NCBI GenBank assembly: GCA_947653235.1
Contig: CANTGH010000006.1
Span: 1 to 64,000 of the forward strand
Origin: an uncultured Clostridium sp.
GTDB lineage: Bacteria; Bacillota; Clostridia; TANB77; CAG-508
Reading direction: 5' to 3'
DNA length: 64,000 bases
Position numbers and translations under genes: made by a program. Of the stretch, positions 1 through 9,378 are shown piece by piece. Numbering within the stretch: position 1 is the first letter of the stretch; each line of letters starts with the position of its first letter. The notes under the pieces are model-generated. The model worked only from the letters and a program-made list of their open reading frames with translations, was not told the origin of the DNA and did not search any database.

Positions 1-23
1 AGGCCTTATAGGCCGATATGAAA

Positions 24-46
24 ATCCCCCAGTTATACTGGGGGAT
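24..46 (-). terminator. Rho-independent terminator of the M20 gene
   Basis: A perfect 10-bp inverted repeat (ATCCCCCAGT / ACTGGGGGAT, loop TAT) covers the stop codon of the minus-strand M20 gene and is followed on that strand by TTTTC. The U-run is short, so termination may be incomplete. Confidence 0.6.
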
Positions 47-1619
47 AATTATTTTCTTCTAATTCCTTTTCAGAATATAATTGATTTGCTCGTTCTAATT
101 CCATTTGTGAAAGTGTACAAATCACATCGGTTAATGTTTCCATTGAATCAACATGGGTTGTTTCTTGTGGGTTATGACTTCCTCCACTATTATCACAAAA
201 TAGCAAGATGGTTCGAGCATCTGGATTTTTCGTAAGGGTTGCTAAATCGTGACCTGCCCAAGATTTCAGAATGGTAAAAGGAATTGCTTTATCTTGGCAA
301 ATTTGAGAAGCAAGTTCGACTAAATCAGAGTTGGTTTGATATGGTTTGCCTTTTGCAGTAATGTGCATACGAACGTTGGTTTTTGTTTGATGAACGATGT
401 CTTTGGCTGTTTCAAAAATTAGGTCACTGGAAAGTTCAGGTGACCAGCCAATTTGTTGACGAATATCAATAAATAATCCTTTTTCTTTATCTGGTTTGGT
501 GATATCATGAATACGCTTAAAACAAACATGAGCTGTTTTTGAAGCATCTCTTTGAGCGGCATAAACGTCTAAAATATTTTTTGGAGAAGCATGGCAATCT
601 ACAGCCAATTTTACTTCGCAACAATTTGTAATCTGGTTGGCACCCCAATCGGAAGTGCAAGTTTCTAGAAATTGTACAGCTGGATTTTCGCAAAGTGCAT
701 CAATAAACTTTGCCGTTCCCAAAACTGCATCTTTTCTGCGATCCATAGGAGTTGCACCAGAGTGATTGCTTTCACCAGTTACACGAAAAGTGACGATTTG
801 TTTATCTATGAAATCGTTTTCATCAGCACGGTTTTGGATGGAAAATTCAGGTACAGTGGCTCTATATTTTTGCAAATTTTCTGATTTTTTAGCGGCTTCA
901 TCTAATTGACAAATGAATTTGGCGCCAGTTTTAATGTCTGAAATATCAGCTTCTAAACGATAAGGTGCCACAATTGAAGTGCAAATTCCAATCTTTTTTC
1001 CACTTTCGCGTAACATATCGGCTTGTTCGATGTGACCTTCAATGGCAGTGATGATTTCATCTTGCTCGACAACTCTGTCGACTTCTTCAATTGGAGCTAA
1101 TCCGTTTTTTTCTAATTCTTGAAATAATTCTGCTTTATAATGAGCAATGCACTCTTTTAAGGAAATTCCTTCACGCGAAACGATGGATTCAAAATCCAAA
1201 TTGTCACCACGCAAATATTTGCTTCCCAAGCAAGCCTTACCTTCAAAACGTGTTGATTCTTCGCAAGCGTAAATGATAACTTTATAATTAACAGCACTTT
1301 GTTTTCCACTTTTTACAATAGCTTCAGCACTTTTTAAAGCGGCATACACTCCAAGAGGTCCATCAAATTGGCCACCGTTATCAACGGAATCGGTATGAGA
1401 CCCACAAAGAATACTTTTTTTACAACAGGATTTTCCAGGAATCGTTCCACAGATATTTCCGATTTTGTCAATTGTAATGTTTAATCCTAAATCTTGCATT
1501 GCCTTAATACATTTTACTTTGTATTTTACATCTTCTGAAGTAAAAGCGTTTCGGTTAATTGGTTTTTGGATAGGAATGTTATTTTCATCCACTTCAAACA
1601 AATCAGTTATTTTTATCAT
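33..1619 (-). CDS. M20-family Zn-dependent amidase (hydantoinase/carbamoylase type)
   Basis: The 528-residue protein belongs to the M20 hydantoinase/carbamoylase group, cytosolic dinuclear zinc enzymes that hydrolyse N-carbamoyl amino acids, allantoate or related amides. Near residues 73-90 it has GSHTDSV...GQFDGPLGV (metal ligands), near 120 a CEESTRF motif followed by CLGS, then GESNHSGATPMDRR (the dimerisation-domain substrate loop) and a C-terminal SWAGHDLA and SHNPQE pair. Family members are usually about 410 residues; the extra length is partly an insertion of roughly 50 residues before the GESNHSG motif. It starts 17 bp inside the upstream DUF1836 gene, so the two are translationally coupled. 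The substrate cannot be told from sequence. Confidence 0.85.
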   Translation of the reverse strand: MIKITDLFEVDENNIPIQKPINRNAFTSEDVKYKVKCIKAMQDLGLNITIDKIGNICGTIPGKSCCKKSILCGSHTDSVDNGGQFDGPLGVYAALKSAEAIVKSGKQSAVNYKVIIYACEESTRFEGKACLGSKYLRGDNLDFESIVSREGISLKECIAHYKAELFQELEKNGLAPIEEVDRVVEQDEIITAIEGHIEQADMLRESGKKIGICTSIVAPYRLEADISDIKTGAKFICQLDEAAKKSENLQKYRATVPEFSIQNRADENDFIDKQIVTFRVTGESNHSGATPMDRRKDAVLGTAKFIDALCENPAVQFLETCTSDWGANQITNCCEVKLAVDCHASPKNILDVYAAQRDASKTAHVCFKRIHDITKPDKEKGLFIDIRQQIGWSPELSSDLIFETAKDIVHQTKTNVRMHITAKGKPYQTNSDLVELASQICQDKAIPFTILKSWAGHDLATLTKNPDARTILLFCDNSGGSHNPQETTHVDSMETLTDVICTLSQMELERANQLYSEKELEENNYPPV

Positions 1620-2193
1620 GATTTTTATTCTCCTTAGATTTCTTCTTATTCATATTTTTCGTCTTTTGTGGATGGTCCATATAAAACAATTTGTTGGAAA
1701 TATTACGACAATTCGCAGCTGCAATGGCAGTAAAAAGTGAGACATCATCTGAGCTTTTTAAGTTAAATTCATCTGAATCTAAGTGCGTTTTACAAGTTTC
1801 GAGTAAAGTTTTGAAGGTAAAATCATATAAATTGCTATATGAATTTAATAGTTCATCAATACTATTTTGTTGCAATTTTTTATCAATCATGGTTTTGATA
1901 TTCGCAATTGGCATGACTTGCTTCAAACTGCAAATAATCACTAAATAAGCCAGATGCTCACGTGAATATTTTTTCTTAACAGGTGCAGGCATGATGCCAA
2001 GTTTCACGTAGTTGTTAATCATAGAAGGCGTGATGAGTTTGGTTTCTTGAGAAGAATTGTCGATCAAATATTTTTCCATTAAAGCGATGACTTGGTCCAT
2101 ATATAAGTCAATTTCAGGCAAATCCGCCCATTTTGGAATGGAATGGTTTGGTAATTTTGAAAATAAATCGAATTTTTCCTGTGTTTTATCCAT
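1603..2193 (-). CDS. DUF1836 family protein, probable MerR-like regulator
   Basis: The 196-residue protein carries the DUF1836 signature TPSMINNYVKLGIMPAPVKK followed by YSREHLAYL, a winged-helix-like fold resembling MerR N-terminal domains. The function of the family is poorly defined; DNA binding is inferred. The C-terminus is a low-complexity Lys/Asn tail. The gene is first in a two-gene operon with the M20 amidase (17-bp overlap) and may regulate it. It is the only gene I found in the window that ends in TGA; all others end in TAA or TAG. Confidence 0.8.
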   Translation of the reverse strand: MDKTQEKFDLFSKLPNHSIPKWADLPEIDLYMDQVIALMEKYLIDNSSQETKLITPSMINNYVKLGIMPAPVKKKYSREHLAYLVIICSLKQVMPIANIKTMIDKKLQQNSIDELLNSYSNLYDFTFKTLLETCKTHLDSDEFNLKSSDDVSLFTAIAAANCRNISNKLFYMDHPQKTKNMNKKKSKENKNHDKNN

Positions 2194-2224
2194 AATTTTA
2201 CGTCTCCTCGTATATAATATCTAT

Positions 2225-2253
2225 AGCATATCATAAATTATCTCAAATTTCAA
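2225..2253 (-). promoter_or_regulatory. Sigma-A promoter for the DUF1836/M20 operon
   Basis: On the minus strand TTGAAA (2253-2248) and TATGCT (2230-2225) are separated by 17 bp. The promoter is back to back with the plus-strand promoter at 2262-2290, giving a compact divergent control region in which the DUF1836 protein could act. Confidence 0.55.
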
Positions 2254-2261
2254 GAAAAGAA

Positions 2262-2290
2262 TTGACATTATTTTTTATATGACATATAAT
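2262..2290 (+). promoter_or_regulatory. Consensus sigma-A promoter for the acyl-CoA ligase gene
   Basis: TTGACA, a 17-bp spacer and TATAAT match the consensus exactly, 33 bp before the ATG; a GAAAGGAAG ribosome binding site follows. Confidence 0.85.
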
Positions 2291-2322
2291 AGTTTTGAAA
2301 ACCAGATAAAGAAAGGAAGAAT

Positions 2323-4029
2323 ATGAAAAGTACGCAGTATTTTTATGATTATCCAAGATACAGCAATATCAAGGAAATGATGAAAGCATCAATGGAAAAA
2401 TATGCCGAGAATATTGCTTTTATCATCAAAAAAATGAAGGATAAAAAAGTAGAATATCAAAATATCACATACCAGAAATTTGGTGAACAAGTTAATCAGT
2501 TGGGAGCTGGATTGTATGAATTGGGCTTAAAAGGGAAAAGAATAGCAATTATTGGGAAAAATTGCTATGCATGGGCTTTGAGTTATGTATCGATTTTATT
2601 GGGCGATATAACAGCAGTCCCACTTGATAAAGGCTTAACCGAAATTGAAATTCGCAATTCTGTGATACAAAGTAAAGCAGATTGTATTATTTTCGAAGAA
2701 AAATATTATGATATTGTAAAAGAGTTAAAAAATGACGAGCAAACCAATTTAAAGGAATGGATTTGCATGGAAAAAATAGAAGGTGTCAAATGTCTTGAGG
2801 AAGTATCCAAAATGGGAAGTGAGGCAAGCAAAACGGAATATCGAGATTGTCAAGTCAGTTCAGATGAAATGCGCATTTTGCTGTTTACTTCAGGGACGAC
2901 ATCTTCTTCTAAAGGTGTGATGTTGACTCAGCGAAATATCGCAGAGAATATTTATTCCATGAAATGTGTGGAGACGTTTTTCCCAACTGACCGCAATTTA
3001 GCATTTTTACCATATCATCATACATTTGGCTCAACAGGCCAATTGATTATGCTTGCCAGTGGCGTAGCAACCGCATTTCCAGATGGATTAAGACATATTG
3101 CAGAGAATTTTCGTGAGTATAAAATATCGTTATTTGTAGGTGTTCCTTTATTGATTGAATCCATTTATGGAAAATTGGAAAAAGAGATTGTCAAACAAGG
3201 AAAAGAAAAACTAATTCGTCGTGCCAAAAAAGTGAGCAATTTCTTGAAGAATATTGGAATTGATGTTCGTAGAAAATTATTCAAACAAATTATTGATCAG
3301 CTTGGAGGTAGTCTGCGTCTGATAGTTAGCGGAGCAGCTGGACTTGACAAACAGGTTGCCCAAGGTTTTAATGAATTGGGAATTAGGGTTATTCAAGGCT
3401 ATGGCTTAACGGAAACATCACCTGTTGTGGCAGCAGAAAATGATCGATACATCAAATATGGTTCGGTTGGTTTTCCTATGAAAAATGTGACCGTTGAAAT
3501 TGTGAACAAAGACGAAATGGGAATTGGCGAAATTCGTGTCAAAGGACCGAATGTCATGCTTGGTTATTATGAGAATGAAGAAGCGACCAACCAAGTTTTG
3601 AAAGATGGCTGGTTTTATACAGGCGATTTGGGTTATATCGATAAAGAGGGATTTTTGTTTATCACAGGAAGAAAGAAAAATGTGATTGTTTTAAAAAATG
3701 GCAAAAAGGTTTTTCCAGAAGAGTTGGAAGAATTGGTCAATCGCATCGATGTTGTGAAAGAAAGTATGGTTTTTGGTATGCCAAAAGAAGATGATGTGGA
3801 TGTTTCTGTCAAAATTCAATACGACGAAACCGTTCGAGAAGAGAAATATGCCAAATTATCAGAGGAAGAATTTGAAAAAGTTGTTTGGCAAAAAATCAAA
3901 GAAATTAATCAAGAAATGCCTAAATATAAATACATGAAACATATGATTTTGACAACAGAGGATTTTATCAAAACGACAACAGCGAAGATTAAGCGATTTG
4001 AGGAAATTCAGAAGATAATAAAAAAATAA
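2323..4029 (+). CDS. AMP-forming acyl-CoA synthetase (long-chain fatty acid ligase type)
   Basis: The 568-residue protein is an ANL-superfamily adenylating enzyme that would activate a carboxylic acid with ATP and then load it on CoA or a carrier. Visible motifs are the P-loop FTSGTTSSSKGV near residue 187, GYGLTETSP near 359, YTGDLGYIDKEG near 431, and GRKKNVIVLKNGKKVFPEE just after, as in long-chain acyl-CoA synthetases. The final TTTAKIKR segment supplies the late catalytic lysine. It sits alone between its own consensus promoter and a bidirectional terminator. The acyl substrate is not predictable. Confidence 0.88.
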   Translation: MKSTQYFYDYPRYSNIKEMMKASMEKYAENIAFIIKKMKDKKVEYQNITYQKFGEQVNQLGAGLYELGLKGKRIAIIGKNCYAWALSYVSILLGDITAVPLDKGLTEIEIRNSVIQSKADCIIFEEKYYDIVKELKNDEQTNLKEWICMEKIEGVKCLEEVSKMGSEASKTEYRDCQVSSDEMRILLFTSGTTSSSKGVMLTQRNIAENIYSMKCVETFFPTDRNLAFLPYHHTFGSTGQLIMLASGVATAFPDGLRHIAENFREYKISLFVGVPLLIESIYGKLEKEIVKQGKEKLIRRAKKVSNFLKNIGIDVRRKLFKQIIDQLGGSLRLIVSGAAGLDKQVAQGFNELGIRVIQGYGLTETSPVVAAENDRYIKYGSVGFPMKNVTVEIVNKDEMGIGEIRVKGPNVMLGYYENEEATNQVLKDGWFYTGDLGYIDKEGFLFITGRKKNVIVLKNGKKVFPEELEELVNRIDVVKESMVFGMPKEDDVDVSVKIQYDETVREEKYAKLSEEEFEKVVWQKIKEINQEMPKYKYMKHMILTTEDFIKTTTAKIKRFEEIQKIIKK

Positions 4030-4032
4030 AAC

Positions 4033-4061
4033 TTGACAAATTAACATAAATATGGTATCAT
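4033..4061 (+). promoter_or_regulatory. Promoter immediately followed by a terminator
   Basis: TTGACA, 17 bp, TATCAT lies just after the ligase stop codon and only about 16 bp before the terminator hairpin at 4077. Any transcript would be about 40 nt. It might make a tiny RNA or be chance in AT-rich DNA. Confidence 0.4.
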
Positions 4062-4076
4062 AAAAATAAGAAAAAA

Positions 4077-4111
4077 CCGCACCTTTTATTAAGTGCGGAC
4101 TTTTTTCTTTT
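4077..4111 (+). terminator. Bidirectional terminator between ligase gene and proS
   Basis: CCGCAC / GTGCGG stem with flanking A and T runs (AAAAAA before, TTTTTT after) serves the plus-strand ligase and the convergent minus-strand proS, whose stop codon lies in the T run. Confidence 0.8.
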
Positions 4112-5369
4112 ATTTGAATTTTGAAACCAATTCATCAAGAGAAACCAAACTTTTTTCGCCAGTTCTACTATGTTCCAATTCCAATTGTTCTCCATTTGTT
4201 TTGTCGCCAACGACGATAAAATAAGGAGTTCCTAGTATTTTACAATCTTTAATTTTAGCACCCAAAGAAAGTGTTTTACGGTCATCTAAAATGACCCCAA
4301 TGTTGTGTTCTTGTAGAGTTGTGTAAATTTTGCTAGCTAGTTCGAATTTTTCCAAATTGTCCATTTTTGGCACAATTTGTACTTTGAAAGGTGCGATATT
4401 TTCTGGTAATGAAAAACCGCAAGGTCCAAATTTTGGATCCTGAATCAAATATTGTTCATAAATAGCCGCAACGGTTCGACTAACCCCAATTCCATAACAA
4501 CCCATGTAATACAAACTTTCTTTTCCATCTTGATTAGTGTATTTTCCATTCATCATTTCTGAGTAACGTGTGCCCAGTTGGAAAATGTGCCCAAGTTCCA
4601 TAGTTCGAGTTTCTTTTAAGTGAGAAATATCGGTGATACCATATTCATTTTTCAAATATTCAGTATAATCGGATCTTTCCAAAATTTCTGTATTTAAGCC
4701 AATTCCAGTTGTTTCGTCATATAAAATTTTATCTTCCCCTTGACTTGACAACATCATAAATTCTTCGGATTTTTTGCCTCCCATATCCCCATTATCAGCA
4801 ATAATTGGGATAACTTTTAGACCAAGTTTGTCAAATATCTCTAAATAGGCTTTTCGTATATTTTCGTACGAAATTGCCATGGCTTCTTCATCTCGGTCAA
4901 AACTGTAAGCGTCCATCATTGGAAAGGCTTTTCCGCGTAATAGATAACCTCTGGTGCGGATTTCGTTTCTGAATTTTTCGCCAATTTGATAAAAAGTAAC
5001 AGGTAAATTTTTGTAAGAGTTCAATTTTTCTCTCGCAAATTCCAGCATGGCTTCCTCGCCAGTAGGAGCTAAGCAAAAAATACCTTTGTTCGATTCAGTG
5101 ATAAGCATAGTTCCACTATCGACATAATGGTCATAACGACCAGAATTTTTCCAGATAGTATCTGGTTGTAAAGTTGGCAATAAAACTTCAGTACAACCAT
5201 ATTTGTTTAACACATCTGTGATGACTTTTTCAACATTTCTTCGTAATAAAAGTGGGACAGTATTGTAACCAAAAAGTCCAGCACCATATTGTACCAATTG
5301 ACCAGTTTGCAATAAAATACTTTGTCCAGGGTACATTTCATCAATATTGTTTAATTTTGTACTTCCCAT
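4110..5369 (-). CDS. proS: Prolyl-tRNA synthetase, short form without the INS editing domain
   Basis: The 419-residue class II synthetase attaches proline to tRNA-Pro. Motif 2 is seen as FRNEIRTRGYLLRGKAF followed by MMDAYSFD, and motif 3 as MGCYGIGVSRTVAA. In typical bacterial ProRS (about 570 residues) a roughly 180-residue INS editing domain separates motifs 2 and 3; here the gap is only about 130 residues, so the cis-editing domain is absent, as in the shorter alphaproteobacterial type. The motif-2 region (RGKAFPMMDAYSF) is also divergent. The start is chosen at the ATG preceded by GGAATAGGA. It follows scpB by 22 bp on the same strand, a likely operon. Confidence 0.88.
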   Translation of the reverse strand: MGSTKLNNIDEMYPGQSILLQTGQLVQYGAGLFGYNTVPLLLRRNVEKVITDVLNKYGCTEVLLPTLQPDTIWKNSGRYDHYVDSGTMLITESNKGIFCLAPTGEEAMLEFAREKLNSYKNLPVTFYQIGEKFRNEIRTRGYLLRGKAFPMMDAYSFDRDEEAMAISYENIRKAYLEIFDKLGLKVIPIIADNGDMGGKKSEEFMMLSSQGEDKILYDETTGIGLNTEILERSDYTEYLKNEYGITDISHLKETRTMELGHIFQLGTRYSEMMNGKYTNQDGKESLYYMGCYGIGVSRTVAAIYEQYLIQDPKFGPCGFSLPENIAPFKVQIVPKMDNLEKFELASKIYTTLQEHNIGVILDDRKTLSLGAKIKDCKILGTPYFIVVGDKTNGEQLELEHSRTGEKSLVSLDELVSKFK

Positions 5370-5391
5370 TCCTATTCCGTGATAATTTCAT

Positions 5392-6012
5392 TTAATTTTC
5401 TTCCTTTCGATTTTGATTTTCATCTTCATTTTGAATTTGGGTGGTTGAAGTTTGCTCTAAAGGCAAATCATCTATCACGATTTGTTCATTTTCGTCTAAT
5501 TTATAACGTGGTAAGTCTGGTAATTCCTCTAAATTGGCAATACCAAACATTTTCAAAAAATTATCGGTTACTTGATACATTGTGGGTCGACCTGGTGCAT
5601 CGAGTTTTCCAGCCGATTCAATGAGTTCAAATTCCAGTAATTTGTAAATGGTTCCGTCGGAATTAACCCCACGAATATTTTCTATTTGCGAACGCGTAAT
5701 GTTAGGATTATAAGCAATAATAGATAATGTTTCCAAAGCCGCACTTGAAAGCGTTGGCTTAATGCGGTTATCCAAAAGAGGATAGATGTATTCATAATAT
5801 TCTTTTTTGGTGACTAATTGATAACTGTCATTTGCTTTAATAAGCTCAATTCCACTTTCTTCTGAATGATATTTTTGCATCAATAAAGTAATAAAACCTT
5901 GTAGTTCTTCTTCACCAATTTCTAAAGCAGTCATAAGCTGTTTACTAGAAACTTCTTTTCCATTTGCAAATAACATGGCTTCTATGATGGCTTGACTTTT
6001 TTTATATTCCAT
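5392..6012 (-). CDS. scpB: Segregation and condensation protein B
   Basis: The 206-residue protein is ScpB, the winged-helix partner that with ScpA bridges the SMC dimer in chromosome segregation. It shows the first winged helix (AIIEAMLFANGKEVS), the LSSAALETLSIIAYNP and IRGVNSDGTIYKLLE motifs, and GAPGRPT-like DAPGRPTMYQVT. The ATG at 6012 is preferred because TTGGAGGAAAAA precedes it; a TTG four codons upstream is part of that binding site. No scpA is next to it, unlike many Firmicutes. The acidic C-terminal tail is low complexity. Confidence 0.9.
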   Translation of the reverse strand: MEYKKSQAIIEAMLFANGKEVSSKQLMTALEIGEEELQGFITLLMQKYHSEESGIELIKANDSYQLVTKKEYYEYIYPLLDNRIKPTLSSAALETLSIIAYNPNITRSQIENIRGVNSDGTIYKLLEFELIESAGKLDAPGRPTMYQVTDNFLKMFGIANLEELPDLPRYKLDENEQIVIDDLPLEQTSTTQIQNEDENQNRKEEN

Positions 6013-6078
6013 TTTTTCCTCCAATTGATTGGTAATATTATTACACGAAATGTCAAAAATGTCAATGTTTTTGTGGGG

Positions 6079-6990
6079 TTAAACGCGTAATTTTTTGATT
6101 TGTTTGACTTCATCATATAATTTTTCAATATGTGTACTTCTGACTTTATAAGCTTCGCTTAATTCTTCTAAAATAATGGGGATTTTATGTATCTCTTCAT
6201 TTGCATGCAATAGGTATTGGGCACCTTGTCGAAAATATTCTTTTTTATTGGGATTTGAGGTAGTTTGCATTTTGTTATAGTATTTACAAGCTTCTTTTAA
6301 ACGTTTGATTTCGTCTTTTAAAAATGCTAAATAATCAGAACGAACACAGATTTCGTATTCCGTATCATCAATCACGACTTTAAATAGGGCTTTGAGGATT
6401 TTTTTATCGATTTTACCAACTTTTTGATTTTTATTACTTGGGGTAGCATGTTCGATCAAAATATGTAAAGTTTCAATAATACCAATATGTGATTTATATT
6501 GACGTTTAGCAGTGATGGCTTCAAATTCATCAGCTACACGAATAATTTGGGCTTCATAAGGAATTTTTTCACCTAATATTGCGTTAGGATAGCCACTTCC
6601 ATCCAAACTCTCATGATGATACAGTGCACCAGCTGCATAAGGACGAAGTTTTAAATCTTTCATACACATTTCATAGCCAATGGTAGTGTGTGTTTTCATA
6701 ATTTTGTATTCTTCATCTGTCAAGGCACTTGTTTTTTGCAATATTTGCGGTGGAATAAAGATTTTACCGATGTCGTGGATATAAGCACAAGTTGTGCAAT
6801 AGATGGTAAATCCTTTATCTAAATGCAAATGTTCACAAAGTCTGCAAGTAATGGAAGCCACATTTTCAGAATGTTTTCTTGTAAAGGTATCTAAACCATC
6901 TAACATTTTTAGTTGATAACGGATTTTTTCATCTAAATTGTAAGATTTTAAAGTAGAAGAATTATAAAAATCAAATTTTTCAGTTTGCAT
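6079..6990 (-). CDS. HD-GYP domain protein, probable cyclic-di-nucleotide phosphodiesterase
   Basis: The 303-residue cytosolic protein contains an HD-GYP domain: YIHDIGKIFIP (HD metal ligands), KTHTTIGYE, YHHESLDGSGYP (HHE..DGxGYP) and RVADEFEAIT. Such domains hydrolyse cyclic di-GMP or related dinucleotides. No receiver or sensor domain is attached; a helical C-terminal region of about 100 residues follows. AAGGAGATTTAACCT precedes the ATG. No cyclase is seen in the window. Confidence 0.85.
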   Translation of the reverse strand: MQTEKFDFYNSSTLKSYNLDEKIRYQLKMLDGLDTFTRKHSENVASITCRLCEHLHLDKGFTIYCTTCAYIHDIGKIFIPPQILQKTSALTDEEYKIMKTHTTIGYEMCMKDLKLRPYAAGALYHHESLDGSGYPNAILGEKIPYEAQIIRVADEFEAITAKRQYKSHIGIIETLHILIEHATPSNKNQKVGKIDKKILKALFKVVIDDTEYEICVRSDYLAFLKDEIKRLKEACKYYNKMQTTSNPNKKEYFRQGAQYLLHANEEIHKIPIILEELSEAYKVRSTHIEKLYDEVKQIKKLRV

Positions 6991-7088
6991 AGGTTAAATC
7001 TCCTTAATGTGATATTCTATATTTTATAACTTAAATTAAAACAGGTCAATAGCAAGGAGAAAAAATGAAGAAAAATTGTGTTTTCATC

Positions 7089-7117
7089 TTGTAATTTTCA
7101 AAATTTCATTATATAAT
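7089..7117 (+). promoter_or_regulatory. Promoter of the gatCAB cluster
   Basis: TTGTAA, 17 bp, TATAAT ends 30 bp before gatC, whose binding site is GATAGGAGG. Confidence 0.75.
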
Positions 7118-7147
7118 AAATAACCAACAGAGATAGGAGGAAGAATA

Positions 7148-7438
7148 ATGGCTAATATTACAAAAAATGAAATTATTCATATAGCGAAACTTGCCATGCT
7201 TAATTTAACCGAAAAAGAAATTGATAATTACACAAAAGACATGCAAGAAATTTTAGCTTATGCCGAAATGATTAACAAAGTGGACACGACAGACACAGAC
7301 GAAACTACTGGTGTTACTGGGCAAAAAAATGTATTTCGAAAAGACCAAATTATTGAATTTAAAACAAGAGATATTTTATTACAAAACGCACCAAGTCAAG
7401 ATGAAGGAATGTTCCGAATTCCGAAAGTAATTAATTAA
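7148..7438 (+). CDS. gatC: Asp-tRNA(Asn)/Glu-tRNA(Gln) amidotransferase subunit C
   Basis: The 96-residue small subunit stabilises the GatCAB complex, which converts mischarged Glu-tRNA(Gln) and Asp-tRNA(Asn). It shows IAKLAMLNLTEKEIDNYTKD, then a Pro-poor linker and the C-terminal NAPSQDEGMFRIPKVI typical of GatC. It opens the gatC-gatA-gatB order with 21 bp to gatA. Confidence 0.93.
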   Translation: MANITKNEIIHIAKLAMLNLTEKEIDNYTKDMQEILAYAEMINKVDTTDTDETTGVTGQKNVFRKDQIIEFKTRDILLQNAPSQDEGMFRIPKVIN

Positions 7439-7459
7439 GAAAAAAGGAGGAAAAGTTTC

Positions 7460-8923
7460 ATGGAACTTTATGAATTAACAGCACATGAATTAATCGAAAA
7501 GCTAGAAAGAGCAGAAATTACAGCCGAAGAAATAACCAAAAGTTATTTTAATCGTATCCAAGAAAAAGATGGACAAGTCAAAGCTTATGTTTCAACTCTG
7601 CAAGAACAGGCTCTTACAAAAGCAAAGAAAATTGATAGTGACCGAAAAGCAGGCAAAAACTTAAGTAAATTTGCGGGTATTCCAATTGGTATCAAAGATA
7701 ATATGTGTATAACTGGAACGAAAACAACGTGTAGTTCGAAAATGCTCGAAAACTTTGTGGCACCTTATGATGCAACTGTCATTGAAAAGTTAAACGCAGA
7801 AGATATGATTTATCTTGGAAAACTAAACATGGATGAGTTTGCAATGGGAAGTTCAACCGAAAACTCAGCATTTTTTCCAACGCATAATCCATGGGATTTA
7901 TCACGTGTTCCAGGAGGTTCTTCTGGTGGAAGTGCTGCGGCAGTAAGTGCTGATATGGCTCCGTGGGCTTTAGGAAGTGATACAGGAGGTTCGATTCGTC
8001 AACCAGCGAGTTTTTGTGGTGTAGTGGGATTAAAACCAACATATGGTTTGGTTTCCAGATTTGGTTTAGTGGCATTTGCATCTTCCTTAGATCAAATTGG
8101 TCCTATCACAAAAGATGTGACAGATAGTGCTATTTTGCTAAATCTAATTGCTGGACACGACGAGAAAGATACGACTTCTACCAATATTCCCAAAAAAGAT
8201 TATACAACCAGCCTAAGAAATGATGTCAAAGGCATGAAAATTGGTGTTCCTAGAGAATATTTAGGGGAAGGAACAAGTGCTGAAGTCAAAGAAGCGATGT
8301 TCCAAGTTATCAAGAAATATCAAGAGTTAGGTGCGACAGTAGAGGAATGCTCATTAGATGTTGGTCAATATGCGTCAGCTGTTTACTATATTTTAGCATG
8401 TGCAGAAGCAAGTTCAAACTTAGGAAGATTTGATGGCATTCGTTATGGCTATCGAACCCAGAATTTTGAAGATTTAAAAGAAATCTACAGAAATTCGAGA
8501 AGCGAAGGTTTCGGAGATGAAGTAAAAAGAAGAATTATTTTAGGAACATATGTGCTAAGTTCGGGTTATTATGATGCTTATTACAAAAAAGCACAAAAAA
8601 TGAGAACGATGATTAAAAAAGCGTATAGTGAATTATTTGAAAAATACGATTTGTTACTAACACCTGTTTCGCCAACTACGGCTTTCAAAATTAATGAAAA
8701 AATGAACGATCCACTTCAAATGTACATGGCGGACATTTGTACAGTGCCAGTGAACATTGGCGGTTTACCTGGTATGAGTATTCCATGTGATGTGGATTCC
8801 GAAGGATTACCAATTGGTTTTCAATTGATTGCCAAACCATTTGATGAAGAAACGATTTTCCGTGCAGCCTTTACGTATGAACAAAATACCAATTTTAGAG
8901 AAGAACATCGGGCCAAGTTTTAA
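7460..8923 (+). CDS. gatA: Asp/Glu-tRNA amidotransferase subunit A (amidase); possible CGG shift at its end
   Basis: The 487-residue amidase-signature subunit releases ammonia from glutamine. The Ser-cisSer-Lys triad region is visible: [10 protein letters not shown] (Lys), [11 protein letters not shown] and [16 protein letters not shown]. An in-frame CGG occurs at 8909-8911, five codons from the end. Read normally the end is EEHRAKF; read with the +1 shift seen elsewhere (skip C8909) it becomes EEHGPSFKS ending at 8930. Many GatA proteins end in a short H-K-x-x-P-x-L tail, which the shifted PSF resembles slightly, so both ends are possible. Confidence 0.93.
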   Translation: MELYELTAHELIEKLERAEITAEEITKSYFNRIQEKDGQVKAYVSTLQEQALTKAKKIDSDRKAGKNLSKFAGIPIGIKDNMCITGTKTTCSSKMLENFVAPYDATVIEKLNAEDMIYLGKLNMDEFAMGSSTENSAFFPTHNPWDLSRVPGGSSGGSAAAVSADMAPWALGSDTGGSIRQPASFCGVVGLKPTYGLVSRFGLVAFASSLDQIGPITKDVTDSAILLNLIAGHDEKDTTSTNIPKKDYTTSLRNDVKGMKIGVPREYLGEGTSAEVKEAMFQVIKKYQELGATVEECSLDVGQYASAVYYILACAEASSNLGRFDGIRYGYRTQNFEDLKEIYRNSRSEGFGDEVKRRIILGTYVLSSGYYDAYYKKAQKMRTMIKKAYSELFEKYDLLLTPVSPTTAFKINEKMNDPLQMYMADICTVPVNIGGLPGMSIPCDVDSEGLPIGFQLIAKPFDEETIFRAAFTYEQNTNFREEHRAKF

Positions 8924-8946
8924 GTCCTAAGAAAGAGAGAAATATA

Positions 8947-9318
8947 GTGAATAGAAGAAAAATTGGAAATATCATATGTTTTATCATATCGCTATTTTTA
9001 TTAGGAATTGGAATTTCACTGGGCAGATTTATAGTATTATCTGGAATGTTTGATTTAATAAGTAATGATGTAGTAGGTGGGATAGCACTTGTTGGGGCGA
9101 TGTTTGCAGTAGCCCTTATTCCATTAGCTATTAGTTTGATTGTATTAGGAATAATTTTGGCTGTAGTTGCGATACATTTAGCAAAGAATTCCAAGAAAAA
9201 AGAAAGGCAAGAGGAAAGTGCTATTCAAGAAGGTCAAACAGAAAACAATTTGCTAGTTACAATAGAAATTGTAATTTATGTGATTTGGATTGGATTATAT
9301 ATTTTTTTGGGAGCTTAA
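8947..9318 (+). CDS. Small integral membrane protein inside the gat cluster
   Basis: This 123-residue protein starts at GTG behind AAGAGAGAAATATA. It has three hydrophobic segments (about residues 8-32, 44-78 as a long Gly/Ala/Ile stretch, and 102-121) and a charged Lys/Glu linker. I recognise no family. It lies between gatA and gatB with short gaps, so it is probably co-transcribed, yet nothing links it to aminoacylation. Confidence 0.65.
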   Translation: MNRRKIGNIICFIISLFLLGIGISLGRFIVLSGMFDLISNDVVGGIALVGAMFAVALIPLAISLIVLGIILAVVAIHLAKNSKKKERQEESAIQEGQTENNLLVTIEIVIYVIWIGLYIFLGA

Positions 9319-9378
9319 AATCGATAGGATTGCTATAATAAATTGTATGATATAAAAAAGAAAATAGGAGGTTATAAA

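Noticed and set aside
9343-9378. TTG start for GatB at 9343
   Set aside because: ATG 9379 is preceded by ATAGGAGG and matches the usual GatB N-terminus.
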